NCBI GenBank assembly: GCA_964613095.1 | Contig: CAZTFX010000002.1 | Coordinates: 1-64,000, forward strand | Origin: RGIG4576 sp964613095 | GTDB taxonomy: Bacteria; Bacteroidota; Bacteroidia; Bacteroidales; Muribaculaceae | DNA length: 64,000 nt | Direction: 5' to 3' | In this document: in pieces, positions 18,023 through 26,183 of the stretch | Layout: the number at the start of each line of letters is the position of its first letter | Numbering within the stretch: the stretch's first letter is position 1 | The notes under the pieces: generated by a model | Seen by the model: the letters and a program-made list of their open reading frames with translations, nothing else | Databases searched by the model: none | Told to the model about the DNA's origin: nothing | Position numbers and translations under genes: made by a program

Positions 18023-19786
18023 TCAAGCTAAGGCGAGGTCGAAATCGGCAATAAACTTATCAAAATAGGGATTTCGTTCCTTAATCGAAGCCACAATTTC
18101 CTGCGGTGTCCAAAATTTAGGTTTTTCAATATTAGGATTCAACTTAATTTCTATCGCAAGCATATCATTTTGTACATAATCTCGCATATAGTAAATTATT
18201 CTCATACGATGTGAATTGAATGATTCGACCTGCACTTGATTCTCAACTTCTATCTCATAAAGCGTTTCATTAATCTTTCGAGGAAGAGAACAACGCATGG
18301 TATTTATAATGATTTGTTCTCGCGGATGTTCATTTATGAACTGCTGCCATGCAGCCATCAGAGTCTCTTGGGTAAATGGAGATGTGCGATGTTGAGAAGT
18401 TACACGCTTTGTTCCTTGCTCTTGAGCAGCCTGTTCTGCTGTTTTATTAATTAAGATACGAGGAACTCCGCTAAATGTGCGTTTAGGCGGTGTAACAGTC
18501 GGTGCTGATACCGAAGGTGATGTAACTGGCGCTTCAGGTCTGACGGTAACAACAGGTTTTGGTTGTAAAACCACTTGAGGTTGCTGTACCGGTCTCGCTG
18601 TAGCCGTTGAAACCTGATTTTCGTTTTTTACAGGCTCAACTTTACGTAATGTATCTGTACCGCCATCACCGCCAGCAGGCAATGGGGTAGCTTTATCAAA
18701 AAGCTGACAAAGTTTAATCAAAGTAAGTTCAACAAGCAATTGCTTATTGGTTGCAGTGCGATAATCAAGATCACATTTATTGCATAAATCAAGTGCACGA
18801 TAGAAAAATTGTGGTGTAAGTTTTGCTCCTTGTACTACAAATTGATTGGCGATATCTTCGGTTGTTTCAAGCAAGCACTTTGTTGCAGGAGTAGCCGCCA
18901 CCATAAGATTACGAATATGTTCGGCAAGTCCATTAATGAAAAACAACGAATCAAATCCCTTATCTCGAATATCTTTATAAATAAGTAATGATTTAGGAAC
19001 ATCCACAGCCATGAATGCATCGACGAGTTTGAAATAATAATCATGATCGAGTACATTCAAATTGTCTATTGTTGATTGATAAGTAATATTACCTTGAGAA
19101 GAGGCAGCAACTTGGTCAAAAATAGAAAGTGCATCACGCATGGCACCATCAGCTTTTTGTGCTATAACATTAAGAGCCGTAGGTTCGGCTGTAATGCCCT
19201 CTTGACCTGCGATATATTGCAATTGGTCAACAATATCTTGAACAGTAATACGAGAAAAATCGTAAATCTGACAACGAGATAAGATGGTAGGTATTACTTT
19301 ATGCTTTTCTGTAGTTGCAAGAATAAATATGGCATGTGCCGGAGGTTCCTCTAGTGTTTTCAAGAAAGCATTGAATGCTGCTTGAGATAACATGTGTACC
19401 TCATCAATGATAAACACACGATATTTACCTATTTGCGGTGGAATTCGTACCTGTTCTGTCAATGTACGAATATCATCTACTGAATTATTTGAAGCCGCAT
19501 CAAGTTCCACAATGTTATAAGAACGTTGCTCATTCAACGCCCTGCAAGATTCACAATCGTTGCAAGCCTCACCATCGGGAGTAGGACTTAGGCAATTTAT
19601 TGTTTTGGCAAAAATACGCGCACACGAAGTCTTTCCCACCCCTCTAGGACCGCAAAACAGATAAGCATGAGCTAATCGCCCTGAATCTATGGCAGTTTTT
19701 AAGGTATGCGTAAGAGCTTGTTGCCCCACTACGCTACGAAACGTACTGGGTCTGTATTTTCTAGCCGATACGATATAATTTTCCAT
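18023..19786 (-). CDS. dnaX: DNA polymerase III subunit gamma/tau
   Basis: DnaX is the ATPase of the clamp loader and holds the replisome together. The 587-residue protein has the AAA+ core in its first 230 residues: Walker A GPRGVGKTS (about 45-53), a four-cysteine zinc module (between CLSPTPDGEACNDCESC), Walker B DEVHML and sensor 1 ATTEKHK. A proline-rich linker (about 390-460) leads to a C-terminal tau-like domain. The start chosen is the ATG giving MENYIVSARKYRP, the usual beginning; a GTG seven codons earlier is less likely. G-ended codons exceed C-ended on this minus-strand gene, consistent with the minus strand being the leading strand here. Confidence 0.93.
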   Translation of the reverse strand: MENYIVSARKYRPSTFRSVVGQQALTHTLKTAIDSGRLAHAYLFCGPRGVGKTSCARIFAKTINCLSPTPDGEACNDCESCRALNEQRSYNIVELDAASNNSVDDIRTLTEQVRIPPQIGKYRVFIIDEVHMLSQAAFNAFLKTLEEPPAHAIFILATTEKHKVIPTILSRCQIYDFSRITVQDIVDQLQYIAGQEGITAEPTALNVIAQKADGAMRDALSIFDQVAASSQGNITYQSTIDNLNVLDHDYYFKLVDAFMAVDVPKSLLIYKDIRDKGFDSLFFINGLAEHIRNLMVAATPATKCLLETTEDIANQFVVQGAKLTPQFFYRALDLCNKCDLDYRTATNKQLLVELTLIKLCQLFDKATPLPAGGDGGTDTLRKVEPVKNENQVSTATARPVQQPQVVLQPKPVVTVRPEAPVTSPSVSAPTVTPPKRTFSGVPRILINKTAEQAAQEQGTKRVTSQHRTSPFTQETLMAAWQQFINEHPREQIIINTMRCSLPRKINETLYEIEVENQVQVESFNSHRMRIIYYMRDYVQNDMLAIEIKLNPNIEKPKFWTPQEIVASIKERNPYFDKFIADFDLALA

Positions 19787-19960
19787 GTTATAACATAAAT
19801 TTCCCACAAAGATAATATAAAGAAATGAAAGAAAGTGCCAAACGATTAAAAGAAAAAGGATTGAGATTAAATAGTATTGACCGATATATTTGTAATATAT
19901 CTACAAAAATATATGGTTTAATTTATTTTGTTAAAATCATTTTATCTCCATAAAATAATT

Positions 19961-19968
19961 TAACTTTG
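19961..19968 (+). promoter_or_regulatory. -7 box for the HsdR_N-like gene
   Basis: TAACTTTG matches TAnnTTTG and lies 47 bases before the ATG. No clear -33 element is seen. Confidence 0.45.
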
Positions 19969-20015
19969 CGTAGAGTTCAATATAGTGATTAATAATATAA
20001 AAAAATAATTAGTTT

Positions 20016-21104
20016 ATGAATGATAATTGGATTGAGATTGTTGAAACTTTAAAGCATTGTATAACAAACAATTCTTCAGAACTCAAATATCAAAAAGAGA
20101 TAGAAACTTGCTTAAAATTTTTAGGTTGGAAATCTTCTAATAAAACAATTCAATCGCAATTAACACTTGGCTTTGGGGCTGGTAATACTCTGCGTCCTGA
20201 TATTATACTATATAAAAATGATACCCCGGTTTTACCCATCGAAATAAAAAGACCTGATAATGTGTGCAATGATAAACAAGTTGGGCAATTGGGAAATTAT
20301 ATGCGTCAACTGAAATTAAACGTAGGTTTGTATTTCGGTGAAAATATTAGATTCTATTATGATAATCCTAATGATTTGGATAATCCTGTAAATGTATTTA
20401 CAATAGAACTATCAAATAAAAACCTTAACGGTGAGACTTTCTGTGAAATGTTATCGTATGAAAAGTTTGATATTAATAAATTGGAAGAATTTTGTAAGGA
20501 GCGTTATAATCAAATTATTTCCCGTAATAATTTGCAACAACGTTTATCTGAATATTTTTCAGAAAACAATGCCACAAAGAATATTGTGACACTAATTAAA
20601 GAAAAGTTTCTTAAAGAAGGATTTGAAGAAAATATTTTGAATGAAATGTTGAGCAAATTTATATGTAAAGTTGAATGGAAACATACATATCATACAGAAA
20701 CACACAATGAAAATCCTATAAAGAATAGACCGAACATAGAAAAGAATAAAACAAAGTTCTCTTTGGATGGGGTTATGTATTATAAAGTAGGGAAATTTGT
20801 TCTAACAGTTGTTAAACAGTATGTATCAGAACACCCAGATATAACTTTTGATGAACTGGAAGAAGTGTTTCCATCAAATTTAAATAGCAGTAGTAATATG
20901 GGAGTTGTTCGCCCTATTGAATTTGTCGAAGAACGTCCCAATTGGAAAAGGCATTATTTTATGAAAGATGATGAAAAAATTATTCTAAAGGATAATACTA
21001 CTATTGTTGTTAATCTTGAATGGGGAAACTCCGGTCACTCAGAACGCTATTTTAAAAGATTTCTTGAACGCACAAAAACTTTTTATCACGTTTATACAAG
21101 ATGA
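20016..21104 (+). CDS. HsdR_N-type (PD-(D/E)xK) nuclease-like protein, possible defence gene
   Basis: The 362-residue protein has an N-terminal region (about 20-150) resembling the type I restriction HsdR_N nuclease fold: GAGNTLRPDIILY, then PVLPIEIKRPDN giving the D...ExK catalytic pattern, and VGQLGNYMRQLK like the QxxxY segment. No helicase motifs follow, so it is not a full HsdR. The remaining 200 residues, including FSLDGVMYYKVGKFVLTVV and a late KRHYFMKDDEKIIL, are not recognised. It lies 40 bases before the DUF4062 gene on the same strand, probably as one unit. Third-position base choice differs from the C-rich neighbours, which suggests transfer. Role in defence is inference. Confidence 0.6.
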   Translation: MNDNWIEIVETLKHCITNNSSELKYQKEIETCLKFLGWKSSNKTIQSQLTLGFGAGNTLRPDIILYKNDTPVLPIEIKRPDNVCNDKQVGQLGNYMRQLKLNVGLYFGENIRFYYDNPNDLDNPVNVFTIELSNKNLNGETFCEMLSYEKFDINKLEEFCKERYNQIISRNNLQQRLSEYFSENNATKNIVTLIKEKFLKEGFEENILNEMLSKFICKVEWKHTYHTETHNENPIKNRPNIEKNKTKFSLDGVMYYKVGKFVLTVVKQYVSEHPDITFDELEEVFPSNLNSSSNMGVVRPIEFVEERPNWKRHYFMKDDEKIILKDNTTIVVNLEWGNSGHSERYFKRFLERTKTFYHVYTR

Positions 21105-21144
21105 TGTTTGTGAGATAGATTATATAAGGAACTGATATTTAACT

Positions 21145-22605
21145 ATGAAACGTATAAAAATATTCATAAGCAGTGTTCAGAGTGAATTTGCCGAAGAACG
21201 AGCTATGCTTTGTCATTATATCCGAACAGATGTATTGCTCGGTAAATTCTTTGAGCCATTTATATTTGAAGATGTTCCAGCCAATGAGTATCCAACAAGT
21301 CACGTCTATTTGAAGGAAGTGGAGTTTTGTGATATTTATTTAGGATTGTATGGTAATCTTTATGGATATGAGGATGAAGATGGTGTTTCTCCGACAGAAC
21401 GTGAATATGATTTGGCTGCAAAGCTTCATAAAAGCCGTCTAATATACATAAAGAGCATTGGAGAGGAGAAAAGACATCCGAAAGAGACAGCTTTAATCCG
21501 AAAGGTCGAACGAGATATTGTACGTAAAACCTTTGTGGATATTGATGGGTTGCGAACGTCTGTATATGCTTCATTAATTCGCTTTTTGGAAGAAAAAGAA
21601 TATATCCGCTGGCGACCGTTCGATGCGTCTAATGACAATGGAGCAACATTGGAAGATTTAGACGAGGATAAGATGAAGAATTTTATCCATATGGCACGCT
21701 CAAAGCGTAATTTTCCTCTTCCTGTTGAAACATCACCAGTATCATTGCTTACACATCTTGATTTAATTGACGACAAAGGAAGATTGGCAAATGCGGCAGT
21801 TCTACTATTTGGAAAGAAACCACAAAAATATTTCATTACTTCTGAAGTTAAATGTGTGCAATTCTATGGAAATGTTGTGAAAAAGCCTATGCCTGCATAT
21901 CAAATATACAGAGGTGATGTGTTTGAACTTGTTGACCAAGCCACAAGTTTTGTGATGAGCCGTATCAATAATTGGGTTGGAACACGTGCTGAAGGAGAAA
22001 AAGCGGATATACCGACACATCCTGAATTGCCTATTGATGCTGTCAAAGAAGCCATAGTAAATGCTGTATGTCATAGAGATTATACGAGTAATGCCAGCGT
22101 TCAGGTCATGTTGTTTCGTGACAGATTGGAGGTTTGGAATCCTGGCACATTGCCTTATGGATTGACTGTACAGAAATTGCATGGTCCTCATAAGTCTTTA
22201 CCTGCGAATCCACTACTTGCCGACCCTATGTATTGGAATGGCTATATTGAAAAGGTGGGTACAGGAACAGAAGACATCATTAACAAATGTCGCGAGTATG
22301 GACTAAAATCTCCGGAATTTTATCAAGAAGAAGATTTTAGGGTTGTTATATGGCGTGGAAATGAAGAAGGTGTTCCAAAGCGTTCCAACGATGATCCAAA
22401 AGCGTTCCAAAGTGTTCCAAAGGAGGAATCAAGGTTGCTAGAAATAATAAAAGAAAATCCATCTATTTCAAGAGCAAAACTTTCACAACAATTAAATATA
22501 AGCGAACGACAAGTTAGAAAAATAATAGATATATTAAGATATAAAGGAATATTAATACGACAAGGAGGAAATAACGGTAAGTGGATTATTAATAAGATAA
22601 TCTAA
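21145..22605 (+). CDS. DUF4062 - GHKL-type ATPase - winged-helix fusion protein
   Basis: The 486-residue protein appears to have three parts. Residues 1-110 are DUF4062 (KRIKIFISSVQSEFAEER, FCDIYLGLYGNLYG, SPTEREYDLA). Residues about 180-410 match the HATPase_c_4/COG2865 region of Schlafen-AlbA-type regulators (NAAVLLFGKKPQKYF, DAVKEAIVNAVCHRDY, YIEKVGTGTEDIINKC). Residues about 435-486 form a winged helix (SRAKLSQQLNISERQVRKII). The AlbA_2 domain that usually precedes the COG2865 core seems to be absent, with DUF4062 in its place. DUF4062 is found in sensor and defence-type multidomain proteins. It probably works with the nuclease-like gene 40 bases upstream. A short VPK-type linker separates ATPase and winged helix. 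Confidence 0.65.
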   Translation: MKRIKIFISSVQSEFAEERAMLCHYIRTDVLLGKFFEPFIFEDVPANEYPTSHVYLKEVEFCDIYLGLYGNLYGYEDEDGVSPTEREYDLAAKLHKSRLIYIKSIGEEKRHPKETALIRKVERDIVRKTFVDIDGLRTSVYASLIRFLEEKEYIRWRPFDASNDNGATLEDLDEDKMKNFIHMARSKRNFPLPVETSPVSLLTHLDLIDDKGRLANAAVLLFGKKPQKYFITSEVKCVQFYGNVVKKPMPAYQIYRGDVFELVDQATSFVMSRINNWVGTRAEGEKADIPTHPELPIDAVKEAIVNAVCHRDYTSNASVQVMLFRDRLEVWNPGTLPYGLTVQKLHGPHKSLPANPLLADPMYWNGYIEKVGTGTEDIINKCREYGLKSPEFYQEEDFRVVIWRGNEEGVPKRSNDDPKAFQSVPKEESRLLEIIKENPSISRAKLSQQLNISERQVRKIIDILRYKGILIRQGGNNGKWIINKII

Positions 22606-22625
22606 GCAATACAAAATTTTCTCAG

Positions 22626-22633
22626 TAACTTTG
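22626..22633 (+). promoter_or_regulatory. -7 box for the LOG gene
   Basis: TAACTTTG lies 43 bases before the LOG start codon, 20 bases after the end of the DUF4062 gene. Confidence 0.45.
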
Positions 22634-22676
22634 TAAACGAATATCAATTGATGATACCTACGTTTTATTTTTTACA

Positions 22677-23267
22677 ATGATTAAGAATAAATACAAGAAT
22701 ATAACTGTGTTTTGTGCTTCAAGCGCAATGGTTGATAAAACTTACCAAGAAGCAGCATATCAACTTGGTTCACTTTTTGCCACACACGAAATTACCTGTG
22801 TGTGTGGAGCCGGTAATTGCGGTCTTATGCGTGCCGTTTCTGATGGTACTCTTGATAATGGAGGTAAGGTAATAGGAGTAATTCCCGGTTTCATGGTTGA
22901 CAATGGATGGTGTCATCCCAATCTAACCGAAACAATTATTACTACCGACATGCATGAACGCAAAGAGACCATGAGCCGTCTAGCCGATGCTGTTATAGCT
23001 CTTCCCGGTGGATGTGGAACGTTGGAAGAACTTCTTGAAATTATCACATGGAAACAACTCGGATTGTTTCACGGAGTTATACTTATACTAAATACAAATG
23101 GTTACTACAATCATCTGCTTGATATGCTTCAACATTGTATCGACGAGAAGTTTATGAAACAATCACATTCCTCGCTATGGCATACCGCCCAAACTCCAGA
23201 GGAAGCAATAAACATTCTCAGTACCATCGATCTCAACGTCGATGAAAAAATAGAATCCAAATATTGA
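22677..23267 (+). CDS. LOG family protein (TIGR00730)
   Basis: The 196-residue protein has the LOG signatures HERKETM (about residues 97-103) and PGGCGTLEELLE (about 110-121), plus a Rossmann-like start (ITVFCASS). Family members hydrolyse nucleoside 5'-monophosphates to base and ribose phosphate, as in cytokinin activation; the role in a gut bacterium is unclear. It was formerly called lysine decarboxylase by mistake. Only 3 bases separate it from the DUF4271 gene, so the two are likely translated from one message. Confidence 0.85.
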   Translation: MIKNKYKNITVFCASSAMVDKTYQEAAYQLGSLFATHEITCVCGAGNCGLMRAVSDGTLDNGGKVIGVIPGFMVDNGWCHPNLTETIITTDMHERKETMSRLADAVIALPGGCGTLEELLEIITWKQLGLFHGVILILNTNGYYNHLLDMLQHCIDEKFMKQSHSSLWHTAQTPEEAINILSTIDLNVDEKIESKY

Positions 23268-23270
23268 TAT

Positions 23271-24011
23271 ATGTTTTCCCAACAAGCAATACAAACAACT
23301 CCAATAGTTGCCCTTCCTGAAGGAAAGGCGCCTCAACCATTCAATAACACACCATTGAATGATAACGGTTGCATGGGTCTTGTCATGCTTGTATTTTTCT
23401 TTCTGGCAATATCATTCCGTAGCGGATATAAATATGTATCAAATTTTACTCAACACATGTTCTCGGTGCGAAAACGTCAAAACGCTTTCGAAGACCATAC
23501 CATGAGTGAAACACAAATGATGATAGCACTCCTGTCAAACACCTGCCTTATGTCAGGATTACTTTTCTACATTGGTATAAATCAATTATTCCCCGAATTA
23601 TCATTATCGGAACACGTTTTCAAGTCGGTGGGATATCTTTCTCTACTATTTGGAGGTTTCATTATACTTCAACTTATACTCTACTATATTTTGGGCTTTG
23701 TTTTTGCACGTGAACGTGAAGACACCCGACTATGGCTTGAAGGTTTCAAGTCCACTCAATCCATTTTGGGATTATTTCTTTTTCCCATCGTTTTTATTAT
23801 TATTCTATATCCGGCATGTAGCACATTTATGCTAAATAGCTCCATTATACTTTACTTTTGCTCGCGTTTAGTCTTTATTTGTAAAGGTTTTAGGATTTTT
23901 TTCAATAATTTGGAGTCTTGTGTCTATTTTATTTTGTATCTTTGCACCGTTGAAATTGTTCCTGTATTCCTTATGTGCGCGGGAGCAATTTATTTGTGTG
24001 AAATTATATAG
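23271..24011 (+). CDS. DUF4271 integral membrane protein
   Basis: The 246-residue protein has about six hydrophobic segments from residue 35 on (LVMLVFFFLAISFRSGYKY, ILQLILYYILGFVFA, and others). It matches the Bacteroidota-specific DUF4271 family, function unknown, which commonly sits just before the hemD-like gene as here (18-base gap). It may be linked to heme or envelope biology but nothing in the sequence proves this. Confidence 0.75.
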   Translation: MFSQQAIQTTPIVALPEGKAPQPFNNTPLNDNGCMGLVMLVFFFLAISFRSGYKYVSNFTQHMFSVRKRQNAFEDHTMSETQMMIALLSNTCLMSGLLFYIGINQLFPELSLSEHVFKSVGYLSLLFGGFIILQLILYYILGFVFAREREDTRLWLEGFKSTQSILGLFLFPIVFIIILYPACSTFMLNSSIILYFCSRLVFICKGFRIFFNNLESCVYFILYLCTVEIVPVFLMCAGAIYLCEII

Positions 24012-24029
24012 TATAAAAACAGTATTATC

Positions 24030-24782
24030 GTGAGTATAAAGAAAATACTGGTTTCTCAACCGAAACCTTCATCTGAAAAATCGCCATACTATGATATTGC
24101 CGATAAATATGGAGTAGAGATAGAGTTTCGACCTTTTATAAAAGTAGAAGGTTTAAGTTCCAAAGAATTTCGTCAGCAAAAAGTCTCTATAGCCGATTAT
24201 ACCGCAATTATATTCACTGCGAGAACTGCTATCGACCATTTCTTCCGTCTTTGCGAAGAAACAAGAGTCAATATTCCTGATACAATGAAATATTTCTGTA
24301 CTACCGAAGCCATAGCGCTTTATCTTCAGAAATATATAATCTATCGCAAACGTAAAATATTTTTCGGTAAATCGGGTAAATTGGATGATTTGATTCCTTC
24401 ACTCACTAAACATATCAAAGAAAAATTCCTATTACCTGTAGCCGATGTTCATAAGGATACTCTTTCAGTCCTTAACGACAACAAAATTCCTTATACTACA
24501 GCTGTAATGTATCGCACTGTGAGTAACGATTTTGAAGAAGGTGAGGCGTTTGATTATGATATGCTTATGTTCTTTAGTCCTTCAGGAATAGATTCTTTGA
24601 AAAAGAATTTTCCAAACTTCGAACAGGGTGATATACGAATAAGTGCATTTGGACTGGCAACAGCCAAAGCAATCAAAGATAGCGGACTTCGTCTAGACCT
24701 TGAAGCACCATCTCCGGAATGTCCTTCAATGACAAGTGCTCTTGATATGTACTTGAAAAAAGAAATGAAAAAGAAAGCTTAA
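24030..24782 (+). CDS. hemD: Uroporphyrinogen-III synthase
   Basis: HemD closes and inverts hydroxymethylbilane to uroporphyrinogen III in tetrapyrrole synthesis. The 250-residue protein begins with GTG (SIKKILVSQPKP follows); no better start exists, and Bacteroidales homologues begin at this point. It shows the weakly conserved HemD pattern: FTARTAIDHFF, SGKLDDLIPSL, YTTAVMYRTV, FFSPSGIDSL and AFGLATAKAI. Many bacteria of this group have an incomplete heme pathway, so the actual reaction is family-based. A strong terminator follows at 24811-24843. Confidence 0.85.
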   Translation: MSIKKILVSQPKPSSEKSPYYDIADKYGVEIEFRPFIKVEGLSSKEFRQQKVSIADYTAIIFTARTAIDHFFRLCEETRVNIPDTMKYFCTTEAIALYLQKYIIYRKRKIFFGKSGKLDDLIPSLTKHIKEKFLLPVADVHKDTLSVLNDNKIPYTTAVMYRTVSNDFEEGEAFDYDMLMFFSPSGIDSLKKNFPNFEQGDIRISAFGLATAKAIKDSGLRLDLEAPSPECPSMTSALDMYLKKEMKKKA

Positions 24783-24810
24783 CAATAAAATAAAAGCTCA
24801 AAACATTAAG

Positions 24811-24850
24811 AAAAACAGATGAAGATAATCTTCATCTGTTTTTCTTTTCT
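24811..24850 (+). terminator. Terminator after hemD
   Basis: A perfect 15-bp stem (24811-24825 with 24829-24843) encloses the loop TAA. The right arm runs into a T-rich stretch (TTTTTCTTTTCTT). The rnpA -7 box follows at once. Confidence 0.85.
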
Positions 24851-24858
24851 TACTTTTG
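24851..24858 (+). promoter_or_regulatory. -7 box for rnpA-yidD-tatD
   Basis: TACTTTTG lies 19 bases before the rnpA ATG and just after the hemD terminator, so this marks a new transcription unit. Confidence 0.55.
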
Positions 24859-24877
24859 CAAAAAGAATACGAAACAA

Positions 24878-25282
24878 ATGACCGGAAACCGACTTTATAA
24901 ATACGAAAAACTATGTAGCCGCACTGCTATCAACAAAATTTTTCAGGGCGGAAAGTCGGCTATTTGCTATCCGTTACGTGCAGCATTCTGTTTCGTTGAA
25001 CAGGAAACAACCCCATCCCAGTTTCTTGTAACAATACCTAAAAAGAAAATACGTAAAGCTGTAAATCGTGTTCTCCTACGTCGACGTGTTCGCGAAGCTT
25101 ACCGTCTTAATCGTAATATGCTTATCCCCTATCTCCAGGAAAAAGGCATATCTATTAAAATTGCATTTATATATTTAAGCGACGAAATTAGTGATTATGC
25201 TTTGATAGAAGATAAAATGAAGACATTGTTGACAAAAACAATAAACAATATTGACAAAACTATTTCTAATACAGTAGAATAA
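24878..25282 (+). CDS. rnpA: Ribonuclease P protein component
   Basis: RnpA is the protein subunit that helps the RNase P RNA trim the 5' leader of tRNA precursors. The 134-residue basic protein shows the family core VTIPKKKIRKAVNRVLLRRRVREAYRL (read as VTIPKKKIRKAVNR and RRRVREAYR) at about residues 50-76. The usual neighbour rpmH is not here. The stop codon shares one base with the yidD start (TAATG), so the two are translationally coupled. Confidence 0.93.
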   Translation: MTGNRLYKYEKLCSRTAINKIFQGGKSAICYPLRAAFCFVEQETTPSQFLVTIPKKKIRKAVNRVLLRRRVREAYRLNRNMLIPYLQEKGISIKIAFIYLSDEISDYALIEDKMKTLLTKTINNIDKTISNTVE

Positions 25283-25503
25283 TGAAAAACATTTTCGCTA
25301 CCATATTAATTTTACCTATACGTTTTTATCAATACTGTATTTCACCGCTGTTTCCTCCGACATGTCGTTTTACCCCAACATGCAGTGAATATGCCATACA
25401 AGCTATACGTAAACATGGAGCTTTAAAAGGTTTATGGCTTGCGATAAAACGCATTTGCAGATGTCATCCTTGGGGAGGCAAAGGTTATGATCCCATTCCT
25501 TAA
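25282..25503 (+). CDS. yidD: Membrane protein insertion efficiency factor YidD
   Basis: The 73-residue protein carries the entire YidD pattern: LPIRFYQYCISPLFPPTCRF, TPTCSEYAIQAIRKHG and CHPWGGKGYDP. YidD is a small membrane-associated protein that helps YidC insert inner-membrane proteins. It overlaps rnpA by one base and lies 11 bases before the TatD-like gene. The usual partner yidC is not in the window. Confidence 0.93.
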   Translation: MKNIFATILILPIRFYQYCISPLFPPTCRFTPTCSEYAIQAIRKHGALKGLWLAIKRICRCHPWGGKGYDPIP

Positions 25504-25514
25504 TTTTCATATAT

Positions 25515-26150
25515 ATGATTATAGATGTTCATACACATAATAAAACACAAAAGAATGCCATAATAAATATTGATATCGACAAATTTAATCCTATTGAAAA
25601 CCTTTTTTATTCAATAGGTATTCATCCATGGAATATAGAAAAAACAGACCGGGAAAAACAATTTGAAAAAATATATCAAACAGCAAAAACTCAACCACAA
25701 ATAATCGCCATAGGTGAATGTGGACTTGATTCAAAAATAAAAACTCCTATAAAAATACAAGAAGAAATTTTTGAAAAACATATAGAACTCTCGGAACAAT
25801 TGCATAAACCCCTTATAATTCATTGTGTGCGTTGCAGCAATGAAATTTTACGTCTTTATCGCAAATACAAACCTCAACAAACATGGATAATGCATGGATT
25901 TAGGTCAAATAACAATGTTTTACGCCCTATTCTTACTGAATCAAGTATTTTTATTTCTATTGGCGAGAAATTCAATAGAGAAGCTTTAAACTCTATTCCT
26001 GAAGAACGTCTCCTTATTGAAACAGATGAATCAACACTTTCTATCGAAGAAATAGCCGGACGCGTTGCTAAAGTGCGTAATCAATCGACACAACACATCC
26101 TCAACATCATCACCGAAAACAACAAGACAGCCCTATTATTTCCTAAATAA
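25515..26150 (+). CDS. TatD family metal-dependent hydrolase
   Basis: The 211-residue protein is a short TatD-type TIM-barrel hydrolase. Metal ligands are visible: HTH near residues 6-8, the glutamate in GECGLDSK, His in LIIHCVR, His in IMHGFR and Asp in LLIETDES. TatD proteins are magnesium-dependent DNases or exonucleases. At about 210 residues it is shorter than the 255-265 residues of E. coli TatD, as is usual for this Bacteroidales version. It is the last gene of the rnpA-yidD unit. Confidence 0.88.
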   Translation: MIIDVHTHNKTQKNAIINIDIDKFNPIENLFYSIGIHPWNIEKTDREKQFEKIYQTAKTQPQIIAIGECGLDSKIKTPIKIQEEIFEKHIELSEQLHKPLIIHCVRCSNEILRLYRKYKPQQTWIMHGFRSNNNVLRPILTESSIFISIGEKFNREALNSIPEERLLIETDESTLSIEEIAGRVAKVRNQSTQHILNIITENNKTALLFPK

Positions 26151-26183
26151 GACTGCCTTGCTAAAATTATATCCTTTTATTAC

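Noticed and set aside
20016..21104. Complete type I restriction system
   Set aside because: No helicase motifs and no hsdM or hsdS genes nearby.
23704..23718. CACGTG core inside the DUF4271 gene as parS
   Set aside because: The flanking bases do not fit TGTTNCACGTGAAACA.
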